Positions 41,963-50,177 of a stretch of 64,000 bases of DNA are shown in pieces. The position numbers were made by a program, and so were the translations under genes. The stretch comes from an uncultured Alphaproteobacteria bacterium (GTDB lineage Bacteria > Pseudomonadota > Alphaproteobacteria > CAAHEQ01 > UBA3637). How positions within the stretch are numbered: position 1 is the first letter of the stretch; each line of letters starts with the position of its first letter. The stretch covers positions 1-64,000 of the forward strand of contig CANQUX010000002.1 of the NCBI GenBank assembly GCA_947627155.1. The letters run 5' to 3'. The notes under the pieces were generated by a model. That model saw nothing but the letters and a program-made list of their open reading frames with translations. It did not search any database and was not told where the DNA came from.

Positions 41963-42025
41963 TGTAAGGCTGATTATCAAAATATATAATCGGAACGATT
42001 TTATAAGACTATACCGATTATACCT

Positions 42026-42457
42026 TTACTTTACGGTTTTTTTAAAAAAATGTCCACTTATTTTTTGTACTCTGCATTTTTCCTTTCCTTTTAAATAAAA
42101 TTCAATTTTTACAATGGCTTTATCATATTTGATAACAAGTCTCGATCGGCAAAGTCCAAATTCTCGGCATAAAATTTTCCACGGGATTCGGTGTGCTCGT
42201 TTCCAGACAAGTTTCCGTTCCTCAACTTCTAACAACGGTATCCATTCCAGAAGCACCGCTTCCCAGATACTTATTTGCATGTGAGTAGGTCGCGGACGAA
42301 TCGGACGGCGATCCATGAAGGCAATTTCTTGTGGTGTATAAATAATCTCCGGCATAGAACAACGATATTTCGGAGGACGTACCGGCGGCATTAACCGATC
42401 CACATAGGCTGCGGTTTCCAAATCATTTTTAATTTTTTCGACTGTTATGCTATTCAT
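42026..42457 (-). CDS. DUF6362 family phage protein
   Basis: 143 residues from ATG 42457 (MNSITVEKIKNDLETAAYVD), GGAGAAAC before it. It shows MPPVRPPKYRCSMPEIIYTP and IPWKILCREFGLCRSRLVIK, a helix-turn-helix-like end typical of DUF6362, found in prophages of alphaproteobacteria and possibly an antiterminator or late regulator. Overlaps the preceding gene by eight bases. The track start at 42583 is not supported. Confidence 0.75.
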   Translation of the reverse strand: MNSITVEKIKNDLETAAYVDRLMPPVRPPKYRCSMPEIIYTPQEIAFMDRRPIRPRPTHMQISIWEAVLLEWIPLLEVEERKLVWKRAHRIPWKILCREFGLCRSRLVIKYDKAIVKIEFYLKGKEKCRVQKISGHFFKKTVK

Positions 42458-43133
42458 GTTGTTTCTCCTTTGATTTGCCGAGCAGATCATTGCAAATTTC
42501 TGCCATGCTCTCCATTTCGGAGTAAGACAAACCGTTTTCTTTGCAAAACCATTTTCTGACAGCCTTCCGCCAATCAAGTGCAATATATTTTTTGCCGTTC
42601 ATCCAACCGCGTTCGGAATTCCACTTCACAAACGCAACCGGATCAATCGTATATCCGCTTTCTTTGCAATAAATCGCCACTTCTTCAACACTCGGAGCAC
42701 CGACATATCGTGACTTATCTACAAAATTCGCCTCTTTATTTTTATCTTTTTTATTTTTCAAATCACTGTCGGACTCTATATCTTTATCTTTCTCACTATC
42801 ATTCTCTTTATCTTCCGTGCAGGCGGTTTGCGCCGGGGTACGAGGTTCGCTTAAATTTCGCTCAGCGGTCGCTTTGCGATTACTCGTTCGCTTTTTTGCA
42901 TTTTGTGCGTTAATTTCACAGGTTTTAAGCCAACGCGAATTGCGTAAATCAATAATTTCTTGAATCGCATCAAAGTGAATTTTTTTCATATCCGTTAATT
43001 TTACCGATGTGCATCCGTATAAATTGAATTCACACAGTGCGACAATTAAATCCGCAATCTCACTTTTCTTATAATTATGCACAGCCGCAAGAAAGCCAGC
43101 CGTGTCTAACAGAATAGTTGTCTTTTTATCCAT
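42450..43133 (-). CDS. Phage replication-associated protein (DnaD/replisome organiser-like layout)
   Basis: 227 residues: an N-terminal globular region (ILLDTAGFLAAVHNYKKSEI ADLIVALCEF), a charged linker full of Lys, Glu and Asp (about 100-135), and a C-terminal domain (VEEVAIYCKESGYTIDPVAF; YIALDWRKAVRKWFCK). That layout is typical of phage replication initiators/organisers that bring in helicase. Inferred; no catalytic motif. Overlaps neighbours on both sides (8 bases each). Confidence 0.65.
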   Translation of the reverse strand: MDKKTTILLDTAGFLAAVHNYKKSEIADLIVALCEFNLYGCTSVKLTDMKKIHFDAIQEIIDLRNSRWLKTCEINAQNAKKRTSNRKATAERNLSEPRTPAQTACTEDKENDSEKDKDIESDSDLKNKKDKNKEANFVDKSRYVGAPSVEEVAIYCKESGYTIDPVAFVKWNSERGWMNGKKYIALDWRKAVRKWFCKENGLSYSEMESMAEICNDLLGKSKEKQHE

Positions 43134-43371
43134 GTCGCACTCCCGGGTATTTATCCATTTTTTTGATTCGAATAATACCTTGTACCCAACGCAAAGCTAA
43201 AACTGCCCGGTGATATTCCTTCGTCTTTTGCCTGCGCTTCAGAGTATGAGCAATAACTTCCTCTTTTAGCCGTTTTTCAAAATCACGCAATTGAGGAAAT
43301 GAAAGAGAAATCATGCTGTCTACCGGGATTGTGTGAATTATTTCATATACGCTTTTTGTATGCTTAACCAT
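43126..43371 (-). CDS. Small phage protein, first of the replication operon
   Basis: 81 residues, basic and helical (LRDFEKRLKEEVIAHTLKRR; VLALRWVQGIIRIKKMDKYP). Ribosome site AAAAAGGAGG. It follows the 35-bp leader motif at 43405-43439 also found before the gene at 46348. Unknown function. Confidence 0.55.
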   Translation of the reverse strand: MVKHTKSVYEIIHTIPVDSMISLSFPQLRDFEKRLKEEVIAHTLKRRQKTKEYHRAVLALRWVQGIIRIKKMDKYPGVRHG

Positions 43372-43404
43372 TTTTCCTCCTTTTTGACTGGTTGATACAA
43401 AAGG

Positions 43405-43439
43405 TAAATTCCCGGTAATCAGAAAATCCGCCGAAAAAA
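43405..43439 (-). promoter_or_regulatory. Shared 35-bp leader motif, copy 1
   Basis: Plus strand TAAATTCCC-N9-AAAATCCGCCGAAAAAA, equal in spacing and core to 46370-46404. Both copies stand just upstream of an AAGGAGG and a minus-strand early gene. Probably a phage operator or promoter element. Confidence 0.6.
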
Positions 43440-43441
43440 TT

Positions 43442-43960
43442 TTATTTTTTTATATTCTTTTTTCTTCCTCTTAAAATCCGCTCATGAATATCATGAAATA
43501 CCGTATGTGAAATATGCAATTCTGCACGAGCCTCTTCTGCCGTTCTGCCCTCGCAAATCAAATCTAAAAATTTGTTTTGCTTGTCAGATAATAGATTTCT
43601 GACTTCTTTTATGGCAATGGTGTTTTCAAGGTCTTGAAGAGAAAAACACGACACAGGTTCAAATCCGATACTTTCTGATAAATCATCTAACGATTTTTTG
43701 TCAAAAAGACCCGATTGCCTTTCTCGCAATCGGGTTCGTTCTATGTGCATTGCTTTTGACTTAAATGCCATAAACAATATATTATCTGATATTTTCCCTC
43801 TTCGCTTTTTTAAAAATTCTAAATAAAAGAGAACTAATTCTTGAATTAAGTCCTCTTGTTCCTGTTTTTCAAAAAGTCCTGTCAAATATAATGATCGCAA
43901 CTGGATTTTTATATATGTAACTACCTTTGGGGGTAGTCCATGAAAGAAATTTGGTCTTAT
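43442..43960 (-). CDS. Sigma-70-like factor, phage-encoded, start unclear
   Basis: The track start is a TTG at 43900 (152 residues). Coding character continues upstream: KIQLRSLYLTGLFEKQEQED with region-2-like QEDLIQELVLFYLEFLKKR, and before it NFFHGLPPKVVTYI, to an in-frame stop at 43964-43966. No ATG or GTG exists there; an ATA at 43960 is preceded by AAGG at seven bases. The end has a region-4-like helix-turn-helix (SDKQNKFLDLICEGRTAEEA). Likely an early or late transcription factor of the phage. Start uncertain, function inferred. Confidence 0.65.
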   Translation of the reverse strand: MRPNFFHGLPPKVVTYIKIQLRSLYLTGLFEKQEQEDLIQELVLFYLEFLKKRRGKISDNILFMAFKSKAMHIERTRLRERQSGLFDKKSLDDLSESIGFEPVSCFSLQDLENTIAIKEVRNLLSDKQNKFLDLICEGRTAEEARAELHISHTVFHDIHERILRGRKKNIKK

Positions 43961-43965
43961 ATTTT

Positions 43966-43996
43966 AACCTTTTGTTAATAAATTATACAAAAGGCT
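43966..43996. promoter_or_regulatory. Inverted repeat with -10-like TATAAT upstream of the sigma-like gene
   Basis: AACCTTTTGT ... ACAAAAGG arms around an AT-rich centre; minus strand contains TTTTGTATAATTT, a good -10. Could be an operator over a promoter between the integrase and early genes. Confidence 0.45.
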
Positions 43997-44070
43997 ATAT
44001 ATTTATAAGTTTTATTTCTTTCAATACAGGAGTATGTATTCCTTAAAGTATGTTGCTATGGTCTTGTTTT

Positions 44071-45777
44071 TTATATGAAACCGAGTTCTCGTCTTTGTTC
44101 TTCCCATGAATAAGGAAAACGTTCTCTTAATAACCGCCTTAGAGTAAGAAGTTTTGGCTGACGTCCTTCAAGTATTGCCATAATAATATCTGGAGCAAGT
44201 GTGGTAAGTCTTACGATTTGTCCAAGATAAGTATGGTCACAATGTTCGTGACGTGATAGTTCGGTTAATGACCATTTTTTTGTTTCCATGATGTCTTTCA
44301 AGTAAAATGCCTGTGCGATCGCATTAAAGAGTTTTTCATCTCGAACAGGAGTATTTTTGTTCGGTGGTGTTGGCTCGACTATTTTAATGCTTCCTCGTTT
44401 GCGACCGAAGTTTACCGGATATTTAAGAACTAATTTTTCTTTACAGTAGCATTCGTCTTTAACAACCATTTGATTTTCATATATATTTGCTCCATAAGGA
44501 TTAAGCTTTATTTCAATGTAATTTTGATGTAAAACAACCTTATCAACAATTTCGCCTATAAAATCATGAACAGTTGCCGGTTCAAAATATTGAAATGCCT
44601 CACCAATATTATCTACAAGCTTATAGGCCTCAGTAGCCGTATATTTTGGATTTATCTGACTTAATTGCTTTGCTATCTCCCGCATAATTTCCGGTGATTT
44701 AAATATTTGTTGTATTTTATCTAAAACAAAAGTGTTAAGCTCACCGGCGGGTACACTTCCCAGTTTACAGGCACACCTTTGCACTCCTTCTTTTATCGAT
44801 TTTAATGAACTATAATACTCATAATATTTGTTATCATTTTTACAGCGTGTAGGAATCATTGTTCCACAGCATTCGCATTCTAAAAGTCCTTTTAGCAAGC
44901 TATTTCTAATAACTCTCGATGGACGGAATGCGTTTCCTAAATTTTCGGTTTTAAAACTTTTTATACGATCCCATATTTCCTGATCAATAATTGCCTCATG
45001 TTGTCCCTCATATAATTCACCCTTATAAGGCATTTTCCCAAGATATATCGGATTATTCAAAATATTATTTACCATTGCATGATTAAACACTTCTTTGTTT
45101 TTTAAAGTTCCATCTTTGTTTTTACGTTCTTTTGGTTTATATCCTCGGTCAATGACATGTTGTGTCGTATGAACTTCGGATCGGGTCCTGATATAATCTT
45201 CAAATATAAACCGAACAATTTCAGCTTCGGCAGGCTCTATAATCAGCTTTTTATCTTTTAGCGTATAACCGAGAGGGACAGATCCACCGGTCCACATTCC
45301 TTTTTTACGACTGGCTGCAATTTTATCCCGAACTCGCTCTGCCCCAAGTTCACGTTCAAATTGTGCAAACGAAAGCAGTATATTCAATGTTAACTTTCCC
45401 ATGGAGTCACAGGTATTAAAATGCTGTGTAACGGATACAAAAGAGCAATTGTGTTGTTCCAGTATTTTCACAAGTTGTGCAAAATCAAGTAAAGAACGTG
45501 TTAAACGATCTATTTTATAAACGACAATCATATCAACTTTACCTTGTTCAACATCTTTAAGGAGTTGTTGCAGAGCCGGTCTTTTTAGATTGCCGCCGCT
45601 GAAACCTCCATCATCATAATGTTCAGGTAATGCCTCCCAACCTTGATGTTTGAAACTCTTAATATAGTTTTCCCCGGCTTCCCGTTGGGCCTCCAAGGTG
45701 TTAAATTCCTTTTCAAGACCTTCATCTGTTGATTTTCGTGTATAAATTGCACATCTTATTATCTTTTGTTGTTCCAT
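44071..45777 (-). CDS. Large serine recombinase, prophage integrase
   Basis: 568 residues. Catalytic domain with Ser in AIYTRKSTDEGLEKEFN and arginines in YKIDRLTRSLLDFAQ; E-helix region FAQFERELGAERVRDKIAAS; recombinase domain (YTLKDKKLIIEPAEAEIVRF); zinc ribbon LLECECCGTMIPTRC...RCACKLG; and coiled-coil/C-terminal part with a HTH-like end (NAIAQAFYLKDIMETKKWSL TELSRH). This class inserts phages at a short attB without host factors. It sits at the right end of the prophage, next to DUF2924, a usual partner in alphaproteobacteria. Confidence 0.9.
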   Translation of the reverse strand: MEQQKIIRCAIYTRKSTDEGLEKEFNTLEAQREAGENYIKSFKHQGWEALPEHYDDGGFSGGNLKRPALQQLLKDVEQGKVDMIVVYKIDRLTRSLLDFAQLVKILEQHNCSFVSVTQHFNTCDSMGKLTLNILLSFAQFERELGAERVRDKIAASRKKGMWTGGSVPLGYTLKDKKLIIEPAEAEIVRFIFEDYIRTRSEVHTTQHVIDRGYKPKERKNKDGTLKNKEVFNHAMVNNILNNPIYLGKMPYKGELYEGQHEAIIDQEIWDRIKSFKTENLGNAFRPSRVIRNSLLKGLLECECCGTMIPTRCKNDNKYYEYYSSLKSIKEGVQRCACKLGSVPAGELNTFVLDKIQQIFKSPEIMREIAKQLSQINPKYTATEAYKLVDNIGEAFQYFEPATVHDFIGEIVDKVVLHQNYIEIKLNPYGANIYENQMVVKDECYCKEKLVLKYPVNFGRKRGSIKIVEPTPPNKNTPVRDEKLFNAIAQAFYLKDIMETKKWSLTELSRHEHCDHTYLGQIVRLTTLAPDIIMAILEGRQPKLLTLRRLLRERFPYSWEEQRRELGFI

Positions 45778-45788
45778 GGTTTCTCCTT

Positions 45789-46190
45789 TTATTTATCTAT
45801 ACCAAAAAAATGTCTTCCGGATATTTTCTTACCGGTAATTCTTTTTGCAATAGCTGATAATGTAGGAAACTTCATTCCTTTATATTCAAAACCATCACTT
45901 AGGATTACAACGGAATGCTCAACCTGATGGTATTCACGAATAATTCTTGTTCCAACAGGTGGAAGATTCCGTCTCATTTCAGGCGGGATATACATTTGGG
46001 CAATTAATTTTTGTTGCTCACGGGGTAGTCCTCCGTAAGCTAATTCCTAGATTCGATAGGCAATTCTTGACACGAAGAACTCCTTATTTTGTGAAATGGT
46101 TGGTTCGGAAAAATACTCACCCCACATTTTTTGTAATTCTGGTAACGTCCGTTGTTTCAGTAATGCTATTTGTATTGCTATTTGTTGCAT
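45789..46190 (-). pseudogene. DUF2924 protein gene interrupted by an in-frame amber codon
   Basis: The frame from ATG 46190 (MQQIAIQIALLKQRTLPELQ) runs through KMWGEYFSEPTISQNKEFF and IAYRI, has TAG at 46047-46049 where relatives have Gln, and goes on with ELAYGGLPREQQKLIAQMYI to the normal end (GRHFFGIDK). Total 134 codons. The track shows only the last 68. DUF2924 genes accompany large serine recombinases and may be directionality or regulatory factors. One C-to-T change would explain it; readthrough is possible but not shown. Confidence 0.8.
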
Positions 46191-46348
46191 TTTTGACCTC
46201 CTTTATATTCTTGTTCATCGTCACCATAAATGCTTGGATTTTTTTGTTTATCAAGTCTTTTCTGTATAATTTCACCACTTTCTACCATTTCCAGGTACCT
46301 AAGCAGATCCGGCATGATTATTTTAATTAATTTCTCTACTCGGGTCAT
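46178..46348 (-). CDS. Small phage protein upstream of DUF2924
   Basis: 56 residues from ATG 46348 (MTRVEKLIKIIMPDLLRYLE), ribosome site AAAGGAGG, ends in an amber that overlaps the DUF2924 start by 13 bases. Its 3' end includes the AAAGGAGG of DUF2924. Below the track cutoff. Acidic linker YGDDEQEYKGG. Function unknown; likely first gene of the integrase operon. Confidence 0.6.
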   Translation of the reverse strand: MTRVEKLIKIIMPDLLRYLEMVESGEIIQKRLDKQKNPSIYGDDEQEYKGGQKCNK

Positions 46349-46369
46349 TTTGACCTCCTTTCAAAAAGA

Positions 46370-46404
46370 TAAATTCCCAAAAGATGAAAAATCCGCCGAA
46401 AAAA
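46370..46404 (-). promoter_or_regulatory. Shared 35-bp leader motif, copy 2
   Basis: TAAATTCCC-N9-AAAATCCGCCGAAAAAA with the same spacing as 43405-43439, 22 bp upstream of ATG 46348. Confidence 0.6.
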
Positions 46405-46838
46405 AATAAAAAAATTTTATTCCATTGCTATCTGTCGGTATATTTAATTGTTTTTAAAAGAAAAATATTCTTTATCCCAAGAGAGAGATATCAAAAAGTC
46501 AACCCTGCCTGTCCCGTTTGAAAGGTTTGTCCGCTTGCCATACTTTTTATAAAAAAAATTAAGAAATAAGCTTGTAATTTTAGAGATAATCCGCGAAACT
46601 TTTATCCGGTTAATCAATGGGGACATAATATTCCGGTTTAATACTCCTCACCCCGACCAAATAGAAAAAATAAAACCGGATACTGAAAAGTGTCCGCTTT
46701 TTTTATATCCTTTTGTCGCCCGAGAACAGCCCCTATTCTGCCCTGTCAAATTTTACATGTTGTTTGAATAACCACAAAAAATGTGTTGCCTTTTTTATTT
46801 TTTAGGGATAAACTTTTATCCGTAATGAGGAGCATACC
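46405..46838. other. Non-coding right border zone of the prophage
   Basis: 434 AT-rich bases. A 60-codon minus-strand ORF (46444-46626) has no ribosome site and looks like chance. Short sequences such as CCGGTTTAATACTCC / CACCCCGACCA faintly recall a tRNA end but do not fold. The right attachment site should be here; I cannot point to it because no left partner was identified. Confidence 0.35.
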
Positions 46839-47495
46839 ATGAAAAAAGGTCTTGTATATATACTTACGAACCCTTCAATGCCTGATTGGGTTAAAATCGG
46901 TTTTACCGATAATGAGGATATTCATCAGCGATTAAAAGAATTGAACAGCTCAACGGCCGTTCCGTTAAGTTTTCGTGTATATGCAACTTTGGCTGTTGAA
47001 AATCCGAGAGAAATTGAACAACATATACATGCACTGTTTGATTTAATTGATGATTCTCTTCATTCCATTGAAGAAACGGAACATGGTAAAAAAAGAGTTC
47101 GTGAATTTTTTCAAATATCGCCCTCCAAGGCCTATTCGGTTTTGGAGCGTGTTGCCCGTTTGAATAATAATTCGGAAAATCTGAAACGCATTGTACCTTC
47201 TGAAAAAGAACAAAAAGAAGATGATATTGCGCAAACTTCACGCCGAACAAAAATGACTTTTAAAAATCTTAAAATTCCTGTCGGAGCAGAATTGACATAT
47301 ATTTATGACAAAACAAAAAAATGCCTCGTCAAAGATGATAAAAGAACAGTTGAATACGAGGGCAAAGGAACATCCTTATCGGCATTAGCACAAAAGCTCA
47401 GTAATTCCAAATATAAGCCGCAAGGAACATCTTACTGGGAATATGAAGGAGAAACATTGCTTGAACGAAGATTAAGAATGGAAAAAGAGGGATAA
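46839..47495 (+). CDS. GIY-YIG-type (T5orf172) protein with DUF4357 domain
   Basis: 218 residues. N-terminal nuclease-like fold: GLVYILTNPSMPDWVKIGFT with the Y-I-L / K-I-G pair, then RLKELNSSTAVPLSF and an E-H-I-H helix. C-terminal DUF4357 (GAELTYIYDKTKKCLVKDDK; KPQGTSYWEYEGETLLERR). Such proteins are found in mobile elements and restriction-like loci and may cut DNA, but DUF4357 has no proven function. GAGGAGCATACC ribosome site. Just outside the prophage. Confidence 0.75.
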   Translation: MKKGLVYILTNPSMPDWVKIGFTDNEDIHQRLKELNSSTAVPLSFRVYATLAVENPREIEQHIHALFDLIDDSLHSIEETEHGKKRVREFFQISPSKAYSVLERVARLNNNSENLKRIVPSEKEQKEDDIAQTSRRTKMTFKNLKIPVGAELTYIYDKTKKCLVKDDKRTVEYEGKGTSLSALAQKLSNSKYKPQGTSYWEYEGETLLERRLRMEKEG

Positions 47496-47732
47496 ATTAA
47501 AGGGGTGCCCTGTTCCGGAATTTAATATCCCTTATCCTGCTTTTAAAGCCCCAAAGCATTCATACACCTTCAACTTTGCTTTTTAAAGTCAAAACTTGCC
47601 GGTGTATTTCACTTGCAAATGGAACGCAAATTCGTGAAAATAATAAACAAACACAGCCGAAAAGCAACGCTTGTTAAGCTGAAAGAAACCACTTAAAACA
47701 GAAGAAAAATATCTCTTAAATTCCTGTTTTTT

Positions 47733-48500
47733 TTAATTGAATTGCAATATTTCATTATCTGCCGGCACAAGAACGTTATTTAATCCCAGATTTTTAATAT
47801 CCGCTCTTGTCGTTGTTAAATGACTGACGGTATCCATATGACTGGCAATAACGGTTGCTGACGGTGCATAAGTTGCAAGGGCTTGAACATCTTTATCATC
47901 CATAATAATTTTTTCACCGTTCAACAATGTTGCTCCGCAGGCATTTACAACAATAACCGCCGGTTGAAAGGTATCAATTGCCTGCCGAACTTCTGCGCAC
48001 CAAATCGTATCACCTGCAATATATAAAGTTTTTTCATCTGCCGCTTGAAAAACAATACCCATCGCATCATAAGGCATATTAATTTGATTGCAAAGCGGCT
48101 CTATAATTTCGCGTTTACCGTGTTGTCCGCCTGTTTTATAAAGATGAACACCTTGAAATACGGTATTTTCTTCTATAACTTTCACTTTTTGAAAACCCGC
48201 TTTTTTAACAACGGCGGCATCTTGTTCCGATTGCACAAAAAAAGGAATAGTTTTATTTAAAGCCTTTACAGCAAACTCATCCCAATGATCGGGGTGAAAA
48301 TGCGTTAAAATAACAGCATCAACATCAACAATTTTTTCAATATCAATCGGCAAATCAACACGCGGTTGACGTATATTTGAATGAACGGCCGATTCAAAAC
48401 CCGGCATATAATCTTTTGGCATAAGCCACGGATCAATTAAAAATTTTTGCTGATGATAAGTTACAATCAATGTTGCATTTCTGATTTGATGTATTTTCAT
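47733..48500 (-). CDS. Metallo-beta-lactamase-fold hydrolase (UlaG-like)
   Basis: 255 residues. Metal motif AVILTHFHPDHWDEFAVKAL, later ligands His in ASHMDTVSH and Asp in LYIAGDTIWC. UlaG-like lactonases and related enzymes share the layout. Substrate unknown. Cytoplasmic, no signal peptide. Ribosome site AAGGAGATAAA. Stands alone; 237 bp before it and 260 bp after hold no other clear gene on this strand except the small ORF at 48617. Confidence 0.8.
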   Translation of the reverse strand: MKIHQIRNATLIVTYHQQKFLIDPWLMPKDYMPGFESAVHSNIRQPRVDLPIDIEKIVDVDAVILTHFHPDHWDEFAVKALNKTIPFFVQSEQDAAVVKKAGFQKVKVIEENTVFQGVHLYKTGGQHGKREIIEPLCNQINMPYDAMGIVFQAADEKTLYIAGDTIWCAEVRQAIDTFQPAVIVVNACGATLLNGEKIIMDDKDVQALATYAPSATVIASHMDTVSHLTTTRADIKNLGLNNVLVPADNEILQFN

Positions 48501-48616
48501 TTTATCTCCTTATAAGCTATATCACTCTTATTTATAGATAGAAACTTCTTATTTTTTTATCAAGCAAAAATAAATTCTCTCTATTATTTTCAGTTCTGTT
48601 TTTTCGATCAATTCGT

Positions 48617-48769
48617 TTAATTATATACAAAAATAATCGCCTCTGTCAAATCGTTTTGAACAGACTTGGGAAACTTAAACCACAAAACAGGCAGTTTGCC
48701 AAAATCTAAAAAAGCGGATTTAACAATTTGATCTTCTTCAAAAGCAGTTTTTAAATAAATTTTAAACAT
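48617..48769 (-). CDS. 50-residue protein downstream of the pyruvyl transferase gene
   Basis: Start overlaps the pyruvyl transferase stop (CATGTTTAA). 50 codons (MFKIYLKTAFEEDQIVKSAF, ending FVYN). Not in the track. Hydrophobic/aromatic mixture; no family recognised. The coupled start supports translation. Confidence 0.45.
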   Translation of the reverse strand: MFKIYLKTAFEEDQIVKSAFLDFGKLPVLWFKFPKSVQNDLTEAIIFVYN

Positions 48770-49832
48770 GATTAACGCTCCGAACCAGTTGATAGAAATT
48801 ATCGGTTTTATTATTAGCGGAATTGACCTTTAAGGGAAATTTATCACATAAATGAATATTGCCGTATTGACTTAATGAGCGGGCATAAACACCGGAAACT
48901 TTTTTATAAGAATTATCCAATAAATAAACTTCCTTTCCCATCAACGCCGCTGCAATGCCCACATGAAGTCTGTCGGTAATAACGGTATTAAACAAATCAA
49001 CAGCCGCTAACATTAATGTGGTTGCAAAACAAACATCCTGATAAGGCATTTTGCGCGAGCCGAAGGCGGACGATAAATCGTAATGCGATTCATAAGAATT
49101 TGACTTTTCAAGATCTTGTCTTAAAAATTGCACCGTTGAATCTATTCTTTTCAAAACAGGATACATTTTCGTCAGCAATAATTTTTGTTCCGGCGTAACG
49201 GTAAGCGGTGTTTGAAAAGTTCGATCCGTCATTCTGAAAGCCATATCATGATCCAAAATAATTTTGGCTTTTGTTTTTTGAGCCGTTAAATAATCAAATG
49301 TTTGTTTTTCCCGACAAAACACAACGAATCGTTGATCCAACATATTCACCAAAAGGGGACAGTCATAGACGGAACTGGGTAAAATCACAATTTTTTGTGC
49401 TTTCTGCATTAACTTGAAAATTTTTGAAAAATGTTTTAAATAATAATCCTTAAACCAAATACCGCCACCCCCATATACAATGGTTTCAGGCTGTCCGCCT
49501 TTATATAATTGATAAGAAATATTATTTTGGGCAAAAAAATCATACGTTGCTTTTGCAATTAAGCAATCACCCAAATTACCGGGATTAGGAATATAAGTGA
49601 TATTTTTCAATTTCTTTAATTCTTCTAATAAAACCCTGTTATCCGTTTGAAACGGCATAAAATTTTTTGAATTAAATGTAAATTTAACTTTTCTGCGCAA
49701 TAAATTATTTATAAAATTCTGTTTTAATCTTTTTTTAATCGGCAAAAAAAATAAACTTTTTTGACACAAACGATAATAAAAATCTTGTTTATTATTAAAA
49801 ATTTTATCGGGGAAAAAACCAAGTATTTCCAT
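48762..49832 (-). CDS. Polysaccharide pyruvyl transferase family protein
   Basis: 356 residues. It has the family signs NPGNLGDCLIAKATYDFF at the start of the first domain, YGGGGIWFKDYYLKHF, and a late nucleotide-sugar site VITDRLHVGIAAALMGKEVYL. These enzymes add pyruvate ketals or related groups to surface glycans. Surrounding genes do not form a large glycan cluster, so it may be a lone modifier. Upstream sequence to 50100 is very AT-rich, perhaps holding the promoter. Confidence 0.8.
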   Translation of the reverse strand: MEILGFFPDKIFNNKQDFYYRLCQKSLFFLPIKKRLKQNFINNLLRRKVKFTFNSKNFMPFQTDNRVLLEELKKLKNITYIPNPGNLGDCLIAKATYDFFAQNNISYQLYKGGQPETIVYGGGGIWFKDYYLKHFSKIFKLMQKAQKIVILPSSVYDCPLLVNMLDQRFVVFCREKQTFDYLTAQKTKAKIILDHDMAFRMTDRTFQTPLTVTPEQKLLLTKMYPVLKRIDSTVQFLRQDLEKSNSYESHYDLSSAFGSRKMPYQDVCFATTLMLAAVDLFNTVITDRLHVGIAAALMGKEVYLLDNSYKKVSGVYARSLSQYGNIHLCDKFPLKVNSANNKTDNFYQLVRSVNHV

Positions 49833-50177
49833 TTAAAATAAATCTCCTTTTACCACTGATAAATAAAAGTTTTTTTCTGTTTCGACACGAATACAATTCT
49901 TTCATTTTTTTATGATAAATTTCTGTTTCTTTTTTATCTGTCTTTGTTTGCATTAAACGATCGTTTTTTTGGTGTACTGTTTTTACAGTATATAAAGCTC
50001 AAAAAAATATGTCAATATGTTTTTATAGATTTAAATTTCAAAATTAAAATAATATATTATAAAAAATTTAAAAATTTGTCATTACGTAAAAAATTTTTGA
50101 AATAATTGCACCAAAAAAAGGATCGTTTTTTTGGTGCAATTTTTTAAGACTCTGTTTGTATTTTATAAGACTGTTTT
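49833..50177. terminator. 345-bp AT-rich spacer with terminator of the oad operon
   Basis: Hairpin TTGCACCAAAAAAA / TTTTTTTGGTGCAA at 50106-50139, followed on both strands by T-runs, ends the oadGAB operon. A partial copy of one arm (CGATCGTTTTTTTGGTG) lies at 49965. No ORF stands out in the rest. Confidence 0.75.

Noticed and set aside
45789-46190. Amber recoding (TAG read as Gln) across the phage
   Set aside because: Only one internal TAG was seen, the directly preceding gene at 46178 uses TAG as its stop, and other prophage genes have uninterrupted frames without TAG.
45947-46330. Plus-strand 127-residue membrane-like ORF
   Set aside because: It is the exact antisense of the DUF2924 gene and the 56-codon gene upstream; its hydrophobicity comes from the antisense of Lys/Glu/Gln-rich codons.
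46640-46670. Plus-strand CCGGTTTAATACTCC followed by CACCCCGACCA, like the 3' end of a tRNA cut by prophage insertion
   Set aside because: The T-loop does not match the consensus TTCRANY, and no matching 5' acceptor strand or D/anticodon arms are found in the preceding 80 bases. Large serine integrases also rarely use tRNA genes.
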